The position numbers were made by a program, and so were the translations under genes. Shown piece after piece: positions 8,760-17,473 of a stretch of 64,000 nt of DNA (within the stretch, counting starts at the first letter, position 1; the number at the start of each line of letters is the position of its first letter). Origin of the DNA: [Clostridium] symbiosum (GTDB lineage: Bacteria; Bacillota; Clostridia; Lachnospirales; Lachnospiraceae); NCBI GenBank assembly GCA_036419695.1, contig CP143946.1:538501-602500 (forward strand), given 5' to 3'. Under the pieces are notes generated by a model. The model was not told the DNA's origin. It worked only from the letters and a program-made list of their open reading frames with translations, and searched no databases.

Positions 8760-8919
8760 ATTCACAGCCGCAATCCTGCGAGGTGTTTTTTGTGAGTGCA
8801 GCAAAGCAAAAGTCACAGAAAACCCGAGGGTGGCAGCACGAAACGGTACTTTGCCGTTTCTGTGCATCGCGAAGCATGTTGCTGTTTGCAGACCTGCGTT
8901 CTTCAGCGGGACTGTGAAT
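8760..8919. repeat. Dispersed palindromic intergenic repeat, copy 1
   Basis: Begins with attcacagccgc (8760-8771) and ends with the near inverse gcgggactgtgaat (8906-8919). Inside is a hairpin gcacgaaacgg...ccgtttctgtgc (about 8835-8866). The right end, gcgaagcatgttgctgtttgcaga plus what follows, is about three-quarters identical to 51898-51955. It fills the gap between the CPBP gene and the kinase gene. Confidence 0.6.
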
Positions 8920-8996
8920 CGTAACATAGAATCGTATCAGCACCCGAATGGGGATCGGGGAATATCAGGAACTACATAGAAGGGGAAGAAAACATT

Positions 8997-10346
8997 GTGA
9001 AACACGAGCATTACGGCGGAAGAAGATGGAACAGAAGAGAACTGGCAAAAAGAGAGAGAGCGGCGTACAGGGCAAGGCGGGAAGCCGAATTGGCTAAAAG
9101 GCGTTTCTTGTCCACCATGTCTCACGATATGCGTACGCCGTTAAATGCAATTCTGGGAATGACCAGGCTGGCTGCCGCCAATCTGGAGGATCACGTCCGT
9201 GTCCTGGACTGCCTTGAAAAAATGGAGCGCTCCGGAAAGGTGTTGGCCGGCTTTGTAAGCGATGTGCTGGAAATGTCAAACATGGAGCGAAAGAGTCTGG
9301 CGCTGAAAAAAGAAGTATTTTCCATCAGGGAATTCATGGGGTGTCTGGAAGGAATGATGGAGCCGGCAGCGGCCGTCAAAAACCAAACGCTGATTATGGA
9401 TTGCCGGGGGCTTAACCACGAAATTGCAGAATTTGATTTTCTGAGACTGAGTCAGGTCATGACGAACCTGATATCCAACGCCATTAAATTTACTCCGGAG
9501 GGTGGAGTGATTCGGGTGGAGGTGACGGAACCGGAGCCAGGCAGGGAGCAGCTTGCCAGGTTCCGGTTTTGCGTTTCAGATACGGGAACGGGAATCGGAA
9601 AAGAATTTATGGAAAATCTGTTCCTCACTTTTGAGAGGGAACAGGATGGAAGAATTGACAGGACCGGAGGCTGCGGTATCGGAATGTCCATGGCAGGTAA
9701 ACTGGTGGAACTGATGGAAGGCAGAATTGAAGTACAGAGCACGCCGGGACAGGGAACCTCGGTTGCCGTAATTCTTGATCTGAATGTGCCGGGGAACGGT
9801 TTTATTGCGGCAGACAGAGAGAACAGCCTGATTGAGGCGATGGGCAAAGCAGTGGACAACGGAATAAAAAAATCTATACAATTTGCGGAAAAACACGGTC
9901 AATCTGAGGAAAACAGGAACGTTCATCCGGAGTTTTGTGGAAAACATTTTTTATTGATTGAAGATAATGAACTGAATCTGGAGATTGCAAGGGAACTGCT
10001 GCTCGGCATGGGGGCAGAGGTGGACACCGCCAGGGACGGTAATGAAGGGGTGGAATGTTTCAGAAAAGCGGCAGAATATCATTATGACCTGATCCTGACG
10101 GACATCCATATGCCGGTTATGAATGGATACGAGGCAGCCCGCATAATCCGCAGTCTCAGAAACAGTGGACGCAGGGACGCAGCCTCGGTGCCGATTCTGG
10201 CAATGACGGCCGATGCGTTTGCGGAGGATGTCAGAGCGGCGAAAGCGGCAGGAATGACGAGCCATCTGGCAAAACCGCTGGATTTTTTTGTCATGAAACA
10301 GGAAATCAGCAGGGCTTTGAATGAAACGGGACATTTTGTAATGTAA
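8997..10346 (+). CDS. Hybrid histidine kinase / receiver without sensor domain
   Basis: 449 residues from a GTG at 8997 (AAGGGGAAG 8 bases upstream). A charged N-terminal helix leads directly into the dimerisation domain, STMSHDMRTPLNAILG with the phosphorylated His43. The ATPase domain follows (NLISNAIKFT N-box, VSDTGTGIG G1, GGCGIGMSMA G2), then a receiver domain with DNELNLEIA and phospho-acceptor Asp369 in LILTDIHMPVMNG, and the conserved Lys in LAKPLD. There is no membrane segment, PAS or GAF domain and no output domain. Either it senses through a partner or the 5' part of a larger gene has been lost. Confidence 0.9.
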   Translation: MKHEHYGGRRWNRRELAKRERAAYRARREAELAKRRFLSTMSHDMRTPLNAILGMTRLAAANLEDHVRVLDCLEKMERSGKVLAGFVSDVLEMSNMERKSLALKKEVFSIREFMGCLEGMMEPAAAVKNQTLIMDCRGLNHEIAEFDFLRLSQVMTNLISNAIKFTPEGGVIRVEVTEPEPGREQLARFRFCVSDTGTGIGKEFMENLFLTFEREQDGRIDRTGGCGIGMSMAGKLVELMEGRIEVQSTPGQGTSVAVILDLNVPGNGFIAADRENSLIEAMGKAVDNGIKKSIQFAEKHGQSEENRNVHPEFCGKHFLLIEDNELNLEIARELLLGMGAEVDTARDGNEGVECFRKAAEYHYDLILTDIHMPVMNGYEAARIIRSLRNSGRRDAASVPILAMTADAFAEDVRAAKAAGMTSHLAKPLDFFVMKQEISRALNETGHFVM

Positions 10347-10386
10347 ACGGAACGACGAACAGGCATACAACCAAATATTGATAACC

Positions 10387-10427
10387 ATCCGGCCTGGCCT
10401 CGGCGATTTGCTGAGGCCAGGCCGGAT
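10387..10427. repeat. Strong hairpin after the kinase gene
   Basis: Arms of 15 bp (10387-10401 and 10413-10427) pair perfectly around an 11-base loop. It lacks a T-run, so it may protect a 3' end or be part of a longer structured spacer (10387-10567) that ends in the terminator at 10541. Confidence 0.75.
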
Positions 10428-10540
10428 CGCATGGTGGCTGAGGAAATTATGCCGCAAAAACGTGCCCAGGCGGAGAATCCGGGCAGGATGCGCACTCGCG
10501 CGAAGATGTAATATGCCGCTATGCGGCCGCGCTCGGCGTG

Positions 10541-10567
10541 AGAGTCCGGCAAGCCGGACTCTTTTTT
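10541..10567 (+). terminator. Intrinsic terminator
   Basis: agagtccgg-ca-a-gccggactct with a following run of T (10562-10567). It closes the kinase transcript. The stretch 10428-10540 between this and the previous hairpin has no ORF I can support. Confidence 0.85.
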
Positions 10568-10666
10568 GTTTAAAGGAAAGTGCATTTTGAAAAAAATCAG
10601 CACCTTTTTTCCTTGTAAAATCAATGTATACAAACGAAAACCGTATTTTTGTACAGTAAAAAATAC

Positions 10667-10695
10667 TTGACATCCGACAATTCGCCGGATATAAT
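10667..10695 (+). promoter_or_regulatory. Sigma-A promoter of the amino-acid ABC operon
   Basis: TTGACA at 10667-10672, exactly 17 bases, TATAAT at 10690-10695: a consensus promoter. The transcript would carry about 110 nt of leader before the lipoprotein gene. That leader can form a small stem (cgctgg with ccggcg) and an atttca/tgaaat pairing, but I do not recognise a known riboswitch. Confidence 0.85.
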
Positions 10696-10811
10696 TTCAT
10701 GAATTAGCATGGTAGCAGACTAAAGCGAACGCTGGAATCATTTCAAACCGGCGGGAGCTTCATCTGAAATAAGCACCAGAGGCTAAAATATTAAGATAGG
10801 AGGAAGGAAAC

Positions 10812-11777
10812 ATGAGAAAGAATCAAGTGAAAAAGCTGGCCGCTTCCGTAGCCGCCGCTTTACTGTCCACGACAATGCTCAGTGGCTGTTCCATGATTGG
10901 TCAGGCGCCGACAGTAGCAAGTGAGGAGAGTTCTCTGCATCATGATACAGACGAGTCGTCATCGCCCGTATCCGGTTCAGAAAGCTCTAAAGCAGCCCAT
11001 TCAGATTCTGCATCCGGCAGCCGCCTCGCCGACATTTTAGAGCGCGGTTACATCGAAGTTGCAACAGAACCGTATTTTGCGCCGAATGAGTTCATCGATC
11101 CTTCCAAGCAGGGGAACGACAAGTACGTCGGCGCCGATATTGAACTCGCCAGGTATATCGCGGATAAACTGGGAGTCGAGTGCCGTATTGTCCCTCTGGA
11201 TTTTGAATCCGTACTCAGCGGTATCACGGAAGGCAAATATGACATGGCCATTTCGGCCCTCGCTTACACTCCCGCCAGAGCAGAGGCAATGGAGCTTTCC
11301 AACGGATACTATTTCGATGATGAGAAGATAGAGTACGGCCTCATGGTGCGCACAGAAAATCTGGATCAAATCAGAAATGCGGACGATTTGGCCGACAAGA
11401 CGATTGTCGTCCAGAGCGGTTCCCTGCAGGAGATGTTTGCAGGCGAACAGGTTCCGGCTTACAGGGAACTGAAACGCGTTTCGGCTACCACGGACGGTTT
11501 CCTGATGGTACAGGAAGGAAAAGCAGACGCCGTCATCACCTCAATCACCACAGCGCAGCTTTATATCGATGCCAACAGCGGCTGTGACATGACCATAGTG
11601 CCGGATTTTGCGTTTACCGTGGATGAGTCCACGCAGGGAACGCGGATCGGGATTACAAAAGGTGAGACGGAGCTTCTGAATAAGGTAAATGAAATCATAG
11701 ACGGAGTCGTTGAGGAAGGCGTATATTCCAGGTGGTATGAAGAGTACAAGGAATATGCCCGGAGTCTGGGCCTGTAA
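10812..11777 (+). CDS. Amino-acid ABC transporter substrate-binding lipoprotein
   Basis: 321 residues. Lipoprotein signal with lipobox LSGC (Cys26), a Ser-rich linker to about residue 70, then a family 3 solute-binding domain: IEVATEPYFAPNEF, GADIELARYIADKLG, GKYDMAISALAYTPARAEAM. It captures a polar amino acid or related compound outside the membrane and hands it to the permease encoded next. RBS AGGAGGAAGG. The downstream amidohydrolase suggests that the ligand may be an acylated amino acid or dipeptide. Confidence 0.93.
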   Translation: MRKNQVKKLAASVAAALLSTTMLSGCSMIGQAPTVASEESSLHHDTDESSSPVSGSESSKAAHSDSASGSRLADILERGYIEVATEPYFAPNEFIDPSKQGNDKYVGADIELARYIADKLGVECRIVPLDFESVLSGITEGKYDMAISALAYTPARAEAMELSNGYYFDDEKIEYGLMVRTENLDQIRNADDLADKTIVVQSGSLQEMFAGEQVPAYRELKRVSATTDGFLMVQEGKADAVITSITTAQLYIDANSGCDMTIVPDFAFTVDESTQGTRIGITKGETELLNKVNEIIDGVVEEGVYSRWYEEYKEYARSLGL

Positions 11778-11810
11778 CAGGGCCGGAATTAAGGCGGGAG
11801 GACTTCGGAT

Positions 11811-12476
11811 ATGATAGAGACAATGATAAAAATGTGGGAACGGTACGGCTTTGTCTATATACAGGGTCTTGCCGGCACCCTGTGCCTGGCCGCAATCACG
11901 GTATTGTGCGGCACATTGATTGGAACAATTCTGGCCGTTATGCGGCTGACACGCATCAGGCCGTTTCAGTGGTTTGTGCGATTTTATATCTGGGTGCTGA
12001 GAGGCACTCCGATACTGCTTCAACTGTATTTCTTCTGGATATTTTTACCCAGGGCGCTTCCGTTGGAAATATCGGATACCGCCTGCATCATCATCGCCCT
12101 TATTGTCAATGCCAGTTCCTATGTGGCCGAGGTAATCAGGGCGGGGATCCAGGCGGTGGATAAAGGCCAGACCGAGGCTGCAAGAAGCCTCGGCATGACG
12201 GCCGGCCACACCATGACGCAGATTATCCTGCCTCAGGCCGTGAAAAATATTCTGCCCGCCCTGGGCAATGAGTTCATCACCATGATTAAGCAGGCGTCAC
12301 TCGCCTCCGTATTTTTTATCAACGAACTCACCACATCGTATAAAACCATATCGTCGGCGACCTTCCGTCCTGTGGAGGCGTTGATGATAGCGGGAATTAT
12401 TTATCTGATGGTGACAACCGTTTTGGGAAAAATCATGGAATATGCGGAATGGAGGATGAACCGGAATGAGCGGTAG
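11811..12476 (+). CDS. Amino-acid ABC transporter permease (HisM/GlnP type)
   Basis: 221 residues with about five membrane segments and the EAA loop EAARSLGMTAGHTMTQIILP that contacts the ATPase. VLRGTPILLQLYFFW is the usual HisM/GlnP signature. The start has GGCGGGAGGAC upstream. It overlaps the ATPase gene by 11 bases. Works as a homodimer in polar amino-acid importers. Confidence 0.93.
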   Translation: MIETMIKMWERYGFVYIQGLAGTLCLAAITVLCGTLIGTILAVMRLTRIRPFQWFVRFYIWVLRGTPILLQLYFFWIFLPRALPLEISDTACIIIALIVNASSYVAEVIRAGIQAVDKGQTEAARSLGMTAGHTMTQIILPQAVKNILPALGNEFITMIKQASLASVFFINELTTSYKTISSATFRPVEALMIAGIIYLMVTTVLGKIMEYAEWRMNRNER

Positions 12477-13254
12477 AGATTGCGGCAGTTTATGTGAAGA
12501 GAGAGCAGGCGTTACGGCCGGTGCCGTGCCTGTTATCTGTGTGGAGAATCTGAAAAAATCCTTTGGGACTCTGGAAGTGCTGAAAGGAATTACGGAATGT
12601 ATTTACGAGGGGGAAGTGGTCTCCGTAATCGGCCCCAGCGGCGGAGGAAAGAGCACGTTTCTGCGGTGCCTCAACTGCCTGGAGGAACCGACGTCGGGCA
12701 GGGTGACATTCAGAGGAACCGATATCACGGACCCGTCCGTCAACATCGATAAGTACCGTCAGAAAATGGGGATGGTGTTTCAGAGTTTCAACGTATTCCC
12801 CCACCTGAAGGTGATTGACAACATTACCCTCACCCCGGTGCTCGAGAAAAAGGTTCCGAAGGCCGAGGCGGAGAAAAAAGCGTGCGATCTTCTGGAGCGT
12901 GTCGGCCTTTTGGATAAAAAGGACGTTTATCCTGGCAAGCTCTCCGGCGGCCAGAAGCAGAGGCTGGCCATCGTGCGTGCGCTGGCGATGGAACCGGAAG
13001 TGATGTTGTTTGACGAACCGACTTCGGCCCTGGATCCGGAGATGGTGAAAGAAGTTTTAAATGTTATCAAAACCCTGACCGGGTCGGGAATGACGATTGT
13101 GATTGTCACCCATGAGATGGGATTCGCAAAAGAGGTCAGCGACCGGGTGTTTTTTATCGATAACGGGACCATCCAGGAGCAGGGAACACCGGAAGAAATA
13201 TTCGGAAATGCAAAGAATCCCAGAACCATTGAATTCCTCGGAAAAGTACTGTAG
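12466..13254 (+). CDS. Amino-acid ABC transporter ATP-binding protein (GlnQ type)
   Basis: 262 residues: Walker A GPSGGGKST at 56-64, Q-loop VFQSFNVFPHLKV, signature LSGGQKQR, Walker B and D-loop VMLFDEPTSALDPEM, switch His in VIVTHEMGF. The first 22 residues are an extension compared with usual GlnQ proteins; an in-frame GTG at 12526 would remove most of it, but the ATG at 12466 has GGAGG upstream and overlaps the permease gene, so I keep it. Confidence 0.93.
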   Translation: MSGRDCGSLCEERAGVTAGAVPVICVENLKKSFGTLEVLKGITECIYEGEVVSVIGPSGGGKSTFLRCLNCLEEPTSGRVTFRGTDITDPSVNIDKYRQKMGMVFQSFNVFPHLKVIDNITLTPVLEKKVPKAEAEKKACDLLERVGLLDKKDVYPGKLSGGQKQRLAIVRALAMEPEVMLFDEPTSALDPEMVKEVLNVIKTLTGSGMTIVIVTHEMGFAKEVSDRVFFIDNGTIQEQGTPEEIFGNAKNPRTIEFLGKVL

Positions 13255-13296
13255 AATGAAGGAATGAAAACCGGATGAGTGAAGGAGGAATCAAGC

Positions 13297-14739
13297 ATGA
13301 CGGATATTGAGTACATTGAAAAAACGGTGGAGGAAGAAAAAAAACGGATTCTGGAGGCCAATGACCGGATTTGGAAATTTGCCGAGCTGCCGTTTCAGGA
13401 AAACCGATCGGCGGAGCTGCTTTGCAGTCTCTTAAAAGAGTCGGGATTCTCTGTGGAAACGGGGTTAGCAGGAATCCCTACCTGTTTTACAGGCACATTT
13501 TCCTTTGGTACGGGAAAGCCGGTTGTCGGAATTTTGGGAGAGTACGATGCACTTTCGGGATTGAGCCAGGAGGCGGGAGTTCCGGTGAAAAAAGAGGAAG
13601 AGGAAGGCGCTCCGGGACACGGCTGCGGCCACTGCGCACTGGGAACAGGTTCCCTGGCTGCGGCGATCGCAGTGAAGAAATACCTGGAAGAATTTAAGAA
13701 GGACGGGACCGTGATTTACTTTGGCTGTCCGGCCGAGGAGGGAGCCGGTTCCAAGCAGTTCATGGCCAGGGCTGGGATGTTTGATGATGTGGATTTTGTA
13801 TACACATGGCATCCTGCTACGGCCAACCAGGTGGATCCGATGCACAGCAATGCAATTATGGGAGCCAATTTCTATTTCAAGGGCCTCAGTTCCCATGCAG
13901 GGGCAACGCCTTATCTGGGAAGAAGCGCCCTGGACAGTGTGGAGCTTATGAGCGTGGGCTGCAATTATCTGAGGGAACACGTAATACCAGAAGCCAGAAT
14001 CCATTATGCCTATATTGATGCGGGCGGTACGGCCCCGAACGTGGTTCAGGATCATGCAACCGTGCGCTACGAGGTGAGGGCGCCGTACGTTTCCCAGGTC
14101 AAGGAGCTTTATGAGCGCGTTGTCAATGTCGCAAAGGGAGCGGCCATGATGACCGGAACGACGGTGGAAAGCGAACTGGCAATGGCATTTACCGAGTATA
14201 TTCCCAATATTGCCCTGGCCGGTGTGGCGGATGAATGTATGAAGGAGATAGGGGCTCCCAAGTGGACGGATGAAGATTACCGTCTGGCAAGACAGTTCCT
14301 TGAAACTTATAATGAGCAGACGCAGGTGATGATCCGGAACGAAATCGCCGCACGGTACGGCGACGACCGGGTGGAGGAAATCCTTGAAAAACCTTTGGAC
14401 AGTGAAATCCATTCCTTCGATCCGTCAAAGATCAGGCTGGAGGCAGGCTCCACCGATGTAGGCGACGTAGGCTACGCGGTTCCGACACTGAATATCAATA
14501 TCGCTACCTGCTGCGTGGGCAATGTGGGCCACACATGGCAGATGACGGCCCAGTCCTGCAGCCCGCTGGCCCATAAAGGCCTGCTGACCGCGGCCAAGGT
14601 GATGGCCCTTGCATCGGTCAGAACCATGGAGCGGCCGGACGTAATTGAAGCCGCCAAAGCAGAGGTAAGGAAGAGAAACGGAGGAAAATATACCTGCCCG
14701 CTTCCCGATTCTGTGAAACCTCCGCTGGATACGTACTAA
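13297..14739 (+). CDS. M20 amidohydrolase (AbgB-like)
   Basis: 480 residues from the ATG at 13297 (AAGGAGG 9 bases upstream). Peptidase M20D features: GILGEYDAL, metal-binding GHGCGHCALG, GCPAEEGAGSK, and a dimerisation domain with GLSSHAGATPYLGRSALD. It is long and close in layout to AbgB, which cleaves p-aminobenzoyl-glutamate, and to related amidohydrolases acting on N-acyl amino acids. It is the last gene of the ABC operon, so it probably hydrolyses what the importer brings in. Substrate is inference. Confidence 0.88.
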   Translation: MTDIEYIEKTVEEEKKRILEANDRIWKFAELPFQENRSAELLCSLLKESGFSVETGLAGIPTCFTGTFSFGTGKPVVGILGEYDALSGLSQEAGVPVKKEEEEGAPGHGCGHCALGTGSLAAAIAVKKYLEEFKKDGTVIYFGCPAEEGAGSKQFMARAGMFDDVDFVYTWHPATANQVDPMHSNAIMGANFYFKGLSSHAGATPYLGRSALDSVELMSVGCNYLREHVIPEARIHYAYIDAGGTAPNVVQDHATVRYEVRAPYVSQVKELYERVVNVAKGAAMMTGTTVESELAMAFTEYIPNIALAGVADECMKEIGAPKWTDEDYRLARQFLETYNEQTQVMIRNEIAARYGDDRVEEILEKPLDSEIHSFDPSKIRLEAGSTDVGDVGYAVPTLNINIATCCVGNVGHTWQMTAQSCSPLAHKGLLTAAKVMALASVRTMERPDVIEAAKAEVRKRNGGKYTCPLPDSVKPPLDTY

Positions 14740-14753
14740 ATGATGAGAAAAGA

Positions 14754-15027
14754 AGCAGCGTAAAATATGCGCTGCTCAGAGTGTCGACAAAGTCGCCACT
14801 CTGTAGAATTTATGGCATAACGCCATAAATTCTAGTCACAGGAGGAAGAACTGCCGATTTCCTCGCGCAAGGGCTAAAGCCCCTAGAAATCGGCAGTTCA
14901 GCACTACGGCGGAACTGAATTCCACCTACGTGATTTGAAATGAGGGTTACACCCTCAAACTCCTGATATAAGGAAAGTATAGTTTGTCGACAAGCTGAGC
15001 AGCGTAAAATATGCGCTGCTTCTTTTT
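14754..15027. repeat. Hairpin array bounded by a repeated 23-bp palindrome
   Basis: The same 23-base palindrome (agcagcgta...gcgctgct) occurs at 14754-14776 and 14998-15020; the second is followed by T-rich DNA and makes a terminator for the M20 gene. Between them are at least four more hairpins: cagagtg/cactctg (14777-14803), 13-bp perfect arms at 14804-14816 and 14822-14834, 13-bp perfect arms at 14849-14861 and 14886-14898, and gagggt/accctc at 14942-14956. gtcgacaa also occurs twice (14783, 14987). No ORF. Confidence 0.75.
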
Positions 15028-15130
15028 TGAGATAGAAAAACTTCCCGGGCTCCCAGTTTTTAATGTTTCCTCAGTTGTCTGCTGTTATCTTTTATTACGT
15101 GAATTATTAGAGAAGCTATTACACAGCTTA

Positions 15131-16000
15131 TTACGGAAGTTCCGCAATATGAAGCTGAAGGTGCTCAATAAAGCGTCTGGCGGCCATGGGCAGGCCTGCC
15201 TTATCCTTGTATCCGATGGCGATCGTGCGGGTAACCGGCGGATCGGTCGGACGTAACGCAAGGCGGTAATTTGTACGGTGCAAAATCAGCTCCGCCAGGA
15301 TACTGACCCCTAATCCCGCCTCAATCATCGTCATGATCGAGTAGTCATCGTGGATCGTGTATTTAATATTCGGTTTGCAGCCGATGGCTTTAAATGCCTC
15401 TAAAGGCTCATAATAATGACCCTCTTCCAGCAGAATGAACGGCTCGGAAGACAGCAGCTCTAAAGGAATGACGTCTCTTTCGGCAAGGGGATGATGTTCC
15501 GGCAATACGGCAGGCATATTTCCTTCTTTCAGGACCAGAGTTTTAATCCCGCTCGCAGCGTTAGGGTTGATAAAGCCAAAGTCGATAGCCCCTGCTTTAA
15601 TCCAGTCCTGGATGGAGGTGTAGTCGCCCTGGTGGATAATAAATTCAACGCCGGGATACTGCGCCTGGAATTCTTTAAACAGTACGGGGAGCCAGTGGGC
15701 CGAGATGCTGGCGATCGTTCCCATGCGTATGACTCCGGTCTCCAGCCCCTTAATCTCTTTCGTTTTCTCCTGCATGGAAAAATACTGATAAACAAGCTGC
15801 TCGATGTAGGGATAAAGTTCCTCGCCCTCAATGGTAAGTTTCGTTCCTGTCCGGAACCGGTTTACCAGTTTAATCTGAAGTTCATTTTCCAGGGAGGAAA
15901 TCATCTGGCTGACGGCCGACTGGGTATAACCCAGGGCGTCGGCGGCTTTGGCAAAACTGCCCAGCTCCACGATTTTCTGTAAGGCAATATATCGGTTCAT
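15131..16000 (-). CDS. LysR-family transcriptional regulator
   Basis: 289 residues. N-terminal helix-turn-helix: ELGSFAKAADALGYTQSAVSQMISSLENEL, then a periplasmic-binding-type effector domain with VIRMGTIASISAHWLP and EFIIHQGDYTSIQDWI. It is divergent from the YbaK-like/PhzF-like pair across about 120 bases, where TCTTTAG-type AT-rich half-sites lie, so it most likely controls that pair and itself. Effector unknown. Confidence 0.9.
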   Translation of the reverse strand: MNRYIALQKIVELGSFAKAADALGYTQSAVSQMISSLENELQIKLVNRFRTGTKLTIEGEELYPYIEQLVYQYFSMQEKTKEIKGLETGVIRMGTIASISAHWLPVLFKEFQAQYPGVEFIIHQGDYTSIQDWIKAGAIDFGFINPNAASGIKTLVLKEGNMPAVLPEHHPLAERDVIPLELLSSEPFILLEEGHYYEPLEAFKAIGCKPNIKYTIHDDYSIMTMIEAGLGVSILAELILHRTNYRLALRPTDPPVTRTIAIGYKDKAGLPMAARRFIEHLQLHIAELP

Positions 16001-16119
16001 GTTTTTACTTCACTTTCTCTAAAGTAATCATTAGAAATATTCGTTTTACTTATGTATATCTGAAGTATATACTAAGAGCAAATCAGAGGCAAGAGCAAAT
16101 TACAATGAGGAGAAAGTAC

Positions 16120-16617
16120 ATGTCATATCAAAACGTAAAAACCTATTTTGAACAGGCGGGCCTGGCGGATCGCATTACGGTCCGCACGCAGACGGGAGAT
16201 ACCGTGGAACATGCGGCCGAGACCATTGGCTGTACTCAGGCTGAGATAGCCAAGGCCATTACTTTTCTTGTGGACGGGAAGCCGGTGATGATAGTTACGG
16301 CCGGAGACACAAGAGTAAACAGTTCCAAGTTTAAGCAGTATTTTCATCAAAAACCCGGTATGGTTCCCCGTGAACGGGTAGAGGAGCTGATTGGACACCG
16401 GCCCGGGGCGGTGTGTCCCTTTGCTGTCAATGAGGGAGTGGAGATCTATCTGGATATCTCCTTAAAACGGTTTTCCACCGTCCATACCGCAGGGGGAATC
16501 GATACCGCTACGATTCAACTGGATCTGGCGGAGCTGGAAACGCATTCCCACGCGGCGGGCTGGGTGGATGTCTGCAAAGGGTGGACGGTCAATGAGAGGA
16601 CGGTTCAATCCGCATGA
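16120..16617 (+). CDS. YbaK/EbsC-family aminoacyl-tRNA deacylase-like protein
   Basis: 165 residues from the ATG at 16120, which has GAGGAG 7 bases upstream; an ATG at 16105 overlaps that site and is unlikely. YbaK fold landmarks: AEIAKAITFLVDGKPVMIVTA with the conserved Lys, VNSSKFKQYF, and GAVCPFAVNEGVEIYLDISL. The family hydrolyses mischarged Cys-tRNA(Pro) or Ala-tRNA(Pro). Being placed under a LysR with a PhzF-like gene suggests a role outside housekeeping editing, which is inference. Confidence 0.88.
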   Translation: MSYQNVKTYFEQAGLADRITVRTQTGDTVEHAAETIGCTQAEIAKAITFLVDGKPVMIVTAGDTRVNSSKFKQYFHQKPGMVPRERVEELIGHRPGAVCPFAVNEGVEIYLDISLKRFSTVHTAGGIDTATIQLDLAELETHSHAAGWVDVCKGWTVNERTVQSA

Positions 16618-16662
16618 AAGAGCAGTTTTTCAATAGAGATTAATAAAGGGAGGATTTACAAA

Positions 16663-17436
16663 ATGAAACAGTATGTGGCAGACGCTTTTACCGATCAGGT
16701 GTTTCACGGAAACCCGGCGGCTATTTGTATCCTGGACGCGTGGATTTCAGAAGAACTGATGATGAACATAGCGATAGAGAATAATTTTTCCGAGACCGCA
16801 TTTGCGGTAAAAGAAGGTGAAACATATCGACTGCGCTGGTTTACTCCCGGCGGTGAGATTGACCTTTGCGGACATGCGACATTAGCCTGTGCGTTCGTTC
16901 TTTTCAACTACTATGAAACGGAAGCGGGACAGATCACATTTAAAACGCTGAGCGGGGAGTTGATTGTTGAGAAAAGGGACGGCCTTTATGAGATGGACTT
17001 TCCGGCGTATGAACTGACACCGGTGCCTGTGACGGAAGAGATGGCCGGTGCGATTGGGGCCGTACCCTCGGAGGCCTACATGGGGCGCGATTTGCTTTGT
17101 ATTTTTGAAAACGAGGAAATAATCAGGGCACTGAACCCAGATCAGGAAAAAGTAAAATCGCTGGACGGCCTGCTCCTTCACGCCACAGCCAGGGGGACGG
17201 ATGGAGACTGTGTTTCCCGTTCCTTTGCACCAAAGTGCGGCGTGGCGGAGGACGCGGTCTGCGGTTCCGGCCATTGCCACATCGTCCCCTATTGGGCAAA
17301 ACGGCTGAAAAAAGAGCGGATTACAGCCGTTCAGGCCTCAAAGCGGGGAGGTATTCTGTACTGCCGTCTGGATGGGAAACGGGTAAAATTAGCCGGAAAA
17401 GCGGCGCTGTATTCCATTGCGGAACTCCAGGTCTGA
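16663..17436 (+). CDS. PhzF-family isomerase/epimerase-like protein
   Basis: 257 residues, RBS GGGAGG 9 bases before ATG. HGNPAAICIL, FSETAFAV with catalytic Glu44, GGEIDLCGHATLA and AVCGSGHCH mark the two-domain epimerase-like fold. It lies 45 bases after the YbaK-like gene, so the two form an operon divergent from lysR. Compared with the copy at 4244 it is shorter and clearly diverged. Substrate unknown; members may act on amino acids with a cyclic or unsaturated ring. Confidence 0.88.
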   Translation: MKQYVADAFTDQVFHGNPAAICILDAWISEELMMNIAIENNFSETAFAVKEGETYRLRWFTPGGEIDLCGHATLACAFVLFNYYETEAGQITFKTLSGELIVEKRDGLYEMDFPAYELTPVPVTEEMAGAIGAVPSEAYMGRDLLCIFENEEIIRALNPDQEKVKSLDGLLLHATARGTDGDCVSRSFAPKCGVAEDAVCGSGHCHIVPYWAKRLKKERITAVQASKRGGILYCRLDGKRVKLAGKAALYSIAELQV

Positions 17437-17473
17437 TATCGCAACGCTTCGTACAGAGACATTCGGCTAAAAC

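Noticed and set aside
9951..10700. 250-codon minus-strand frame across the kinase end and the following spacer
   Set aside because: It spans a perfect hairpin and a terminator and opposes the receiver domain; no family resemblance or start signal.
15131..15982. Plus-strand frame at 15491-15982
   Set aside because: It lies antisense within the LysR gene, whose protein is clearly conserved.
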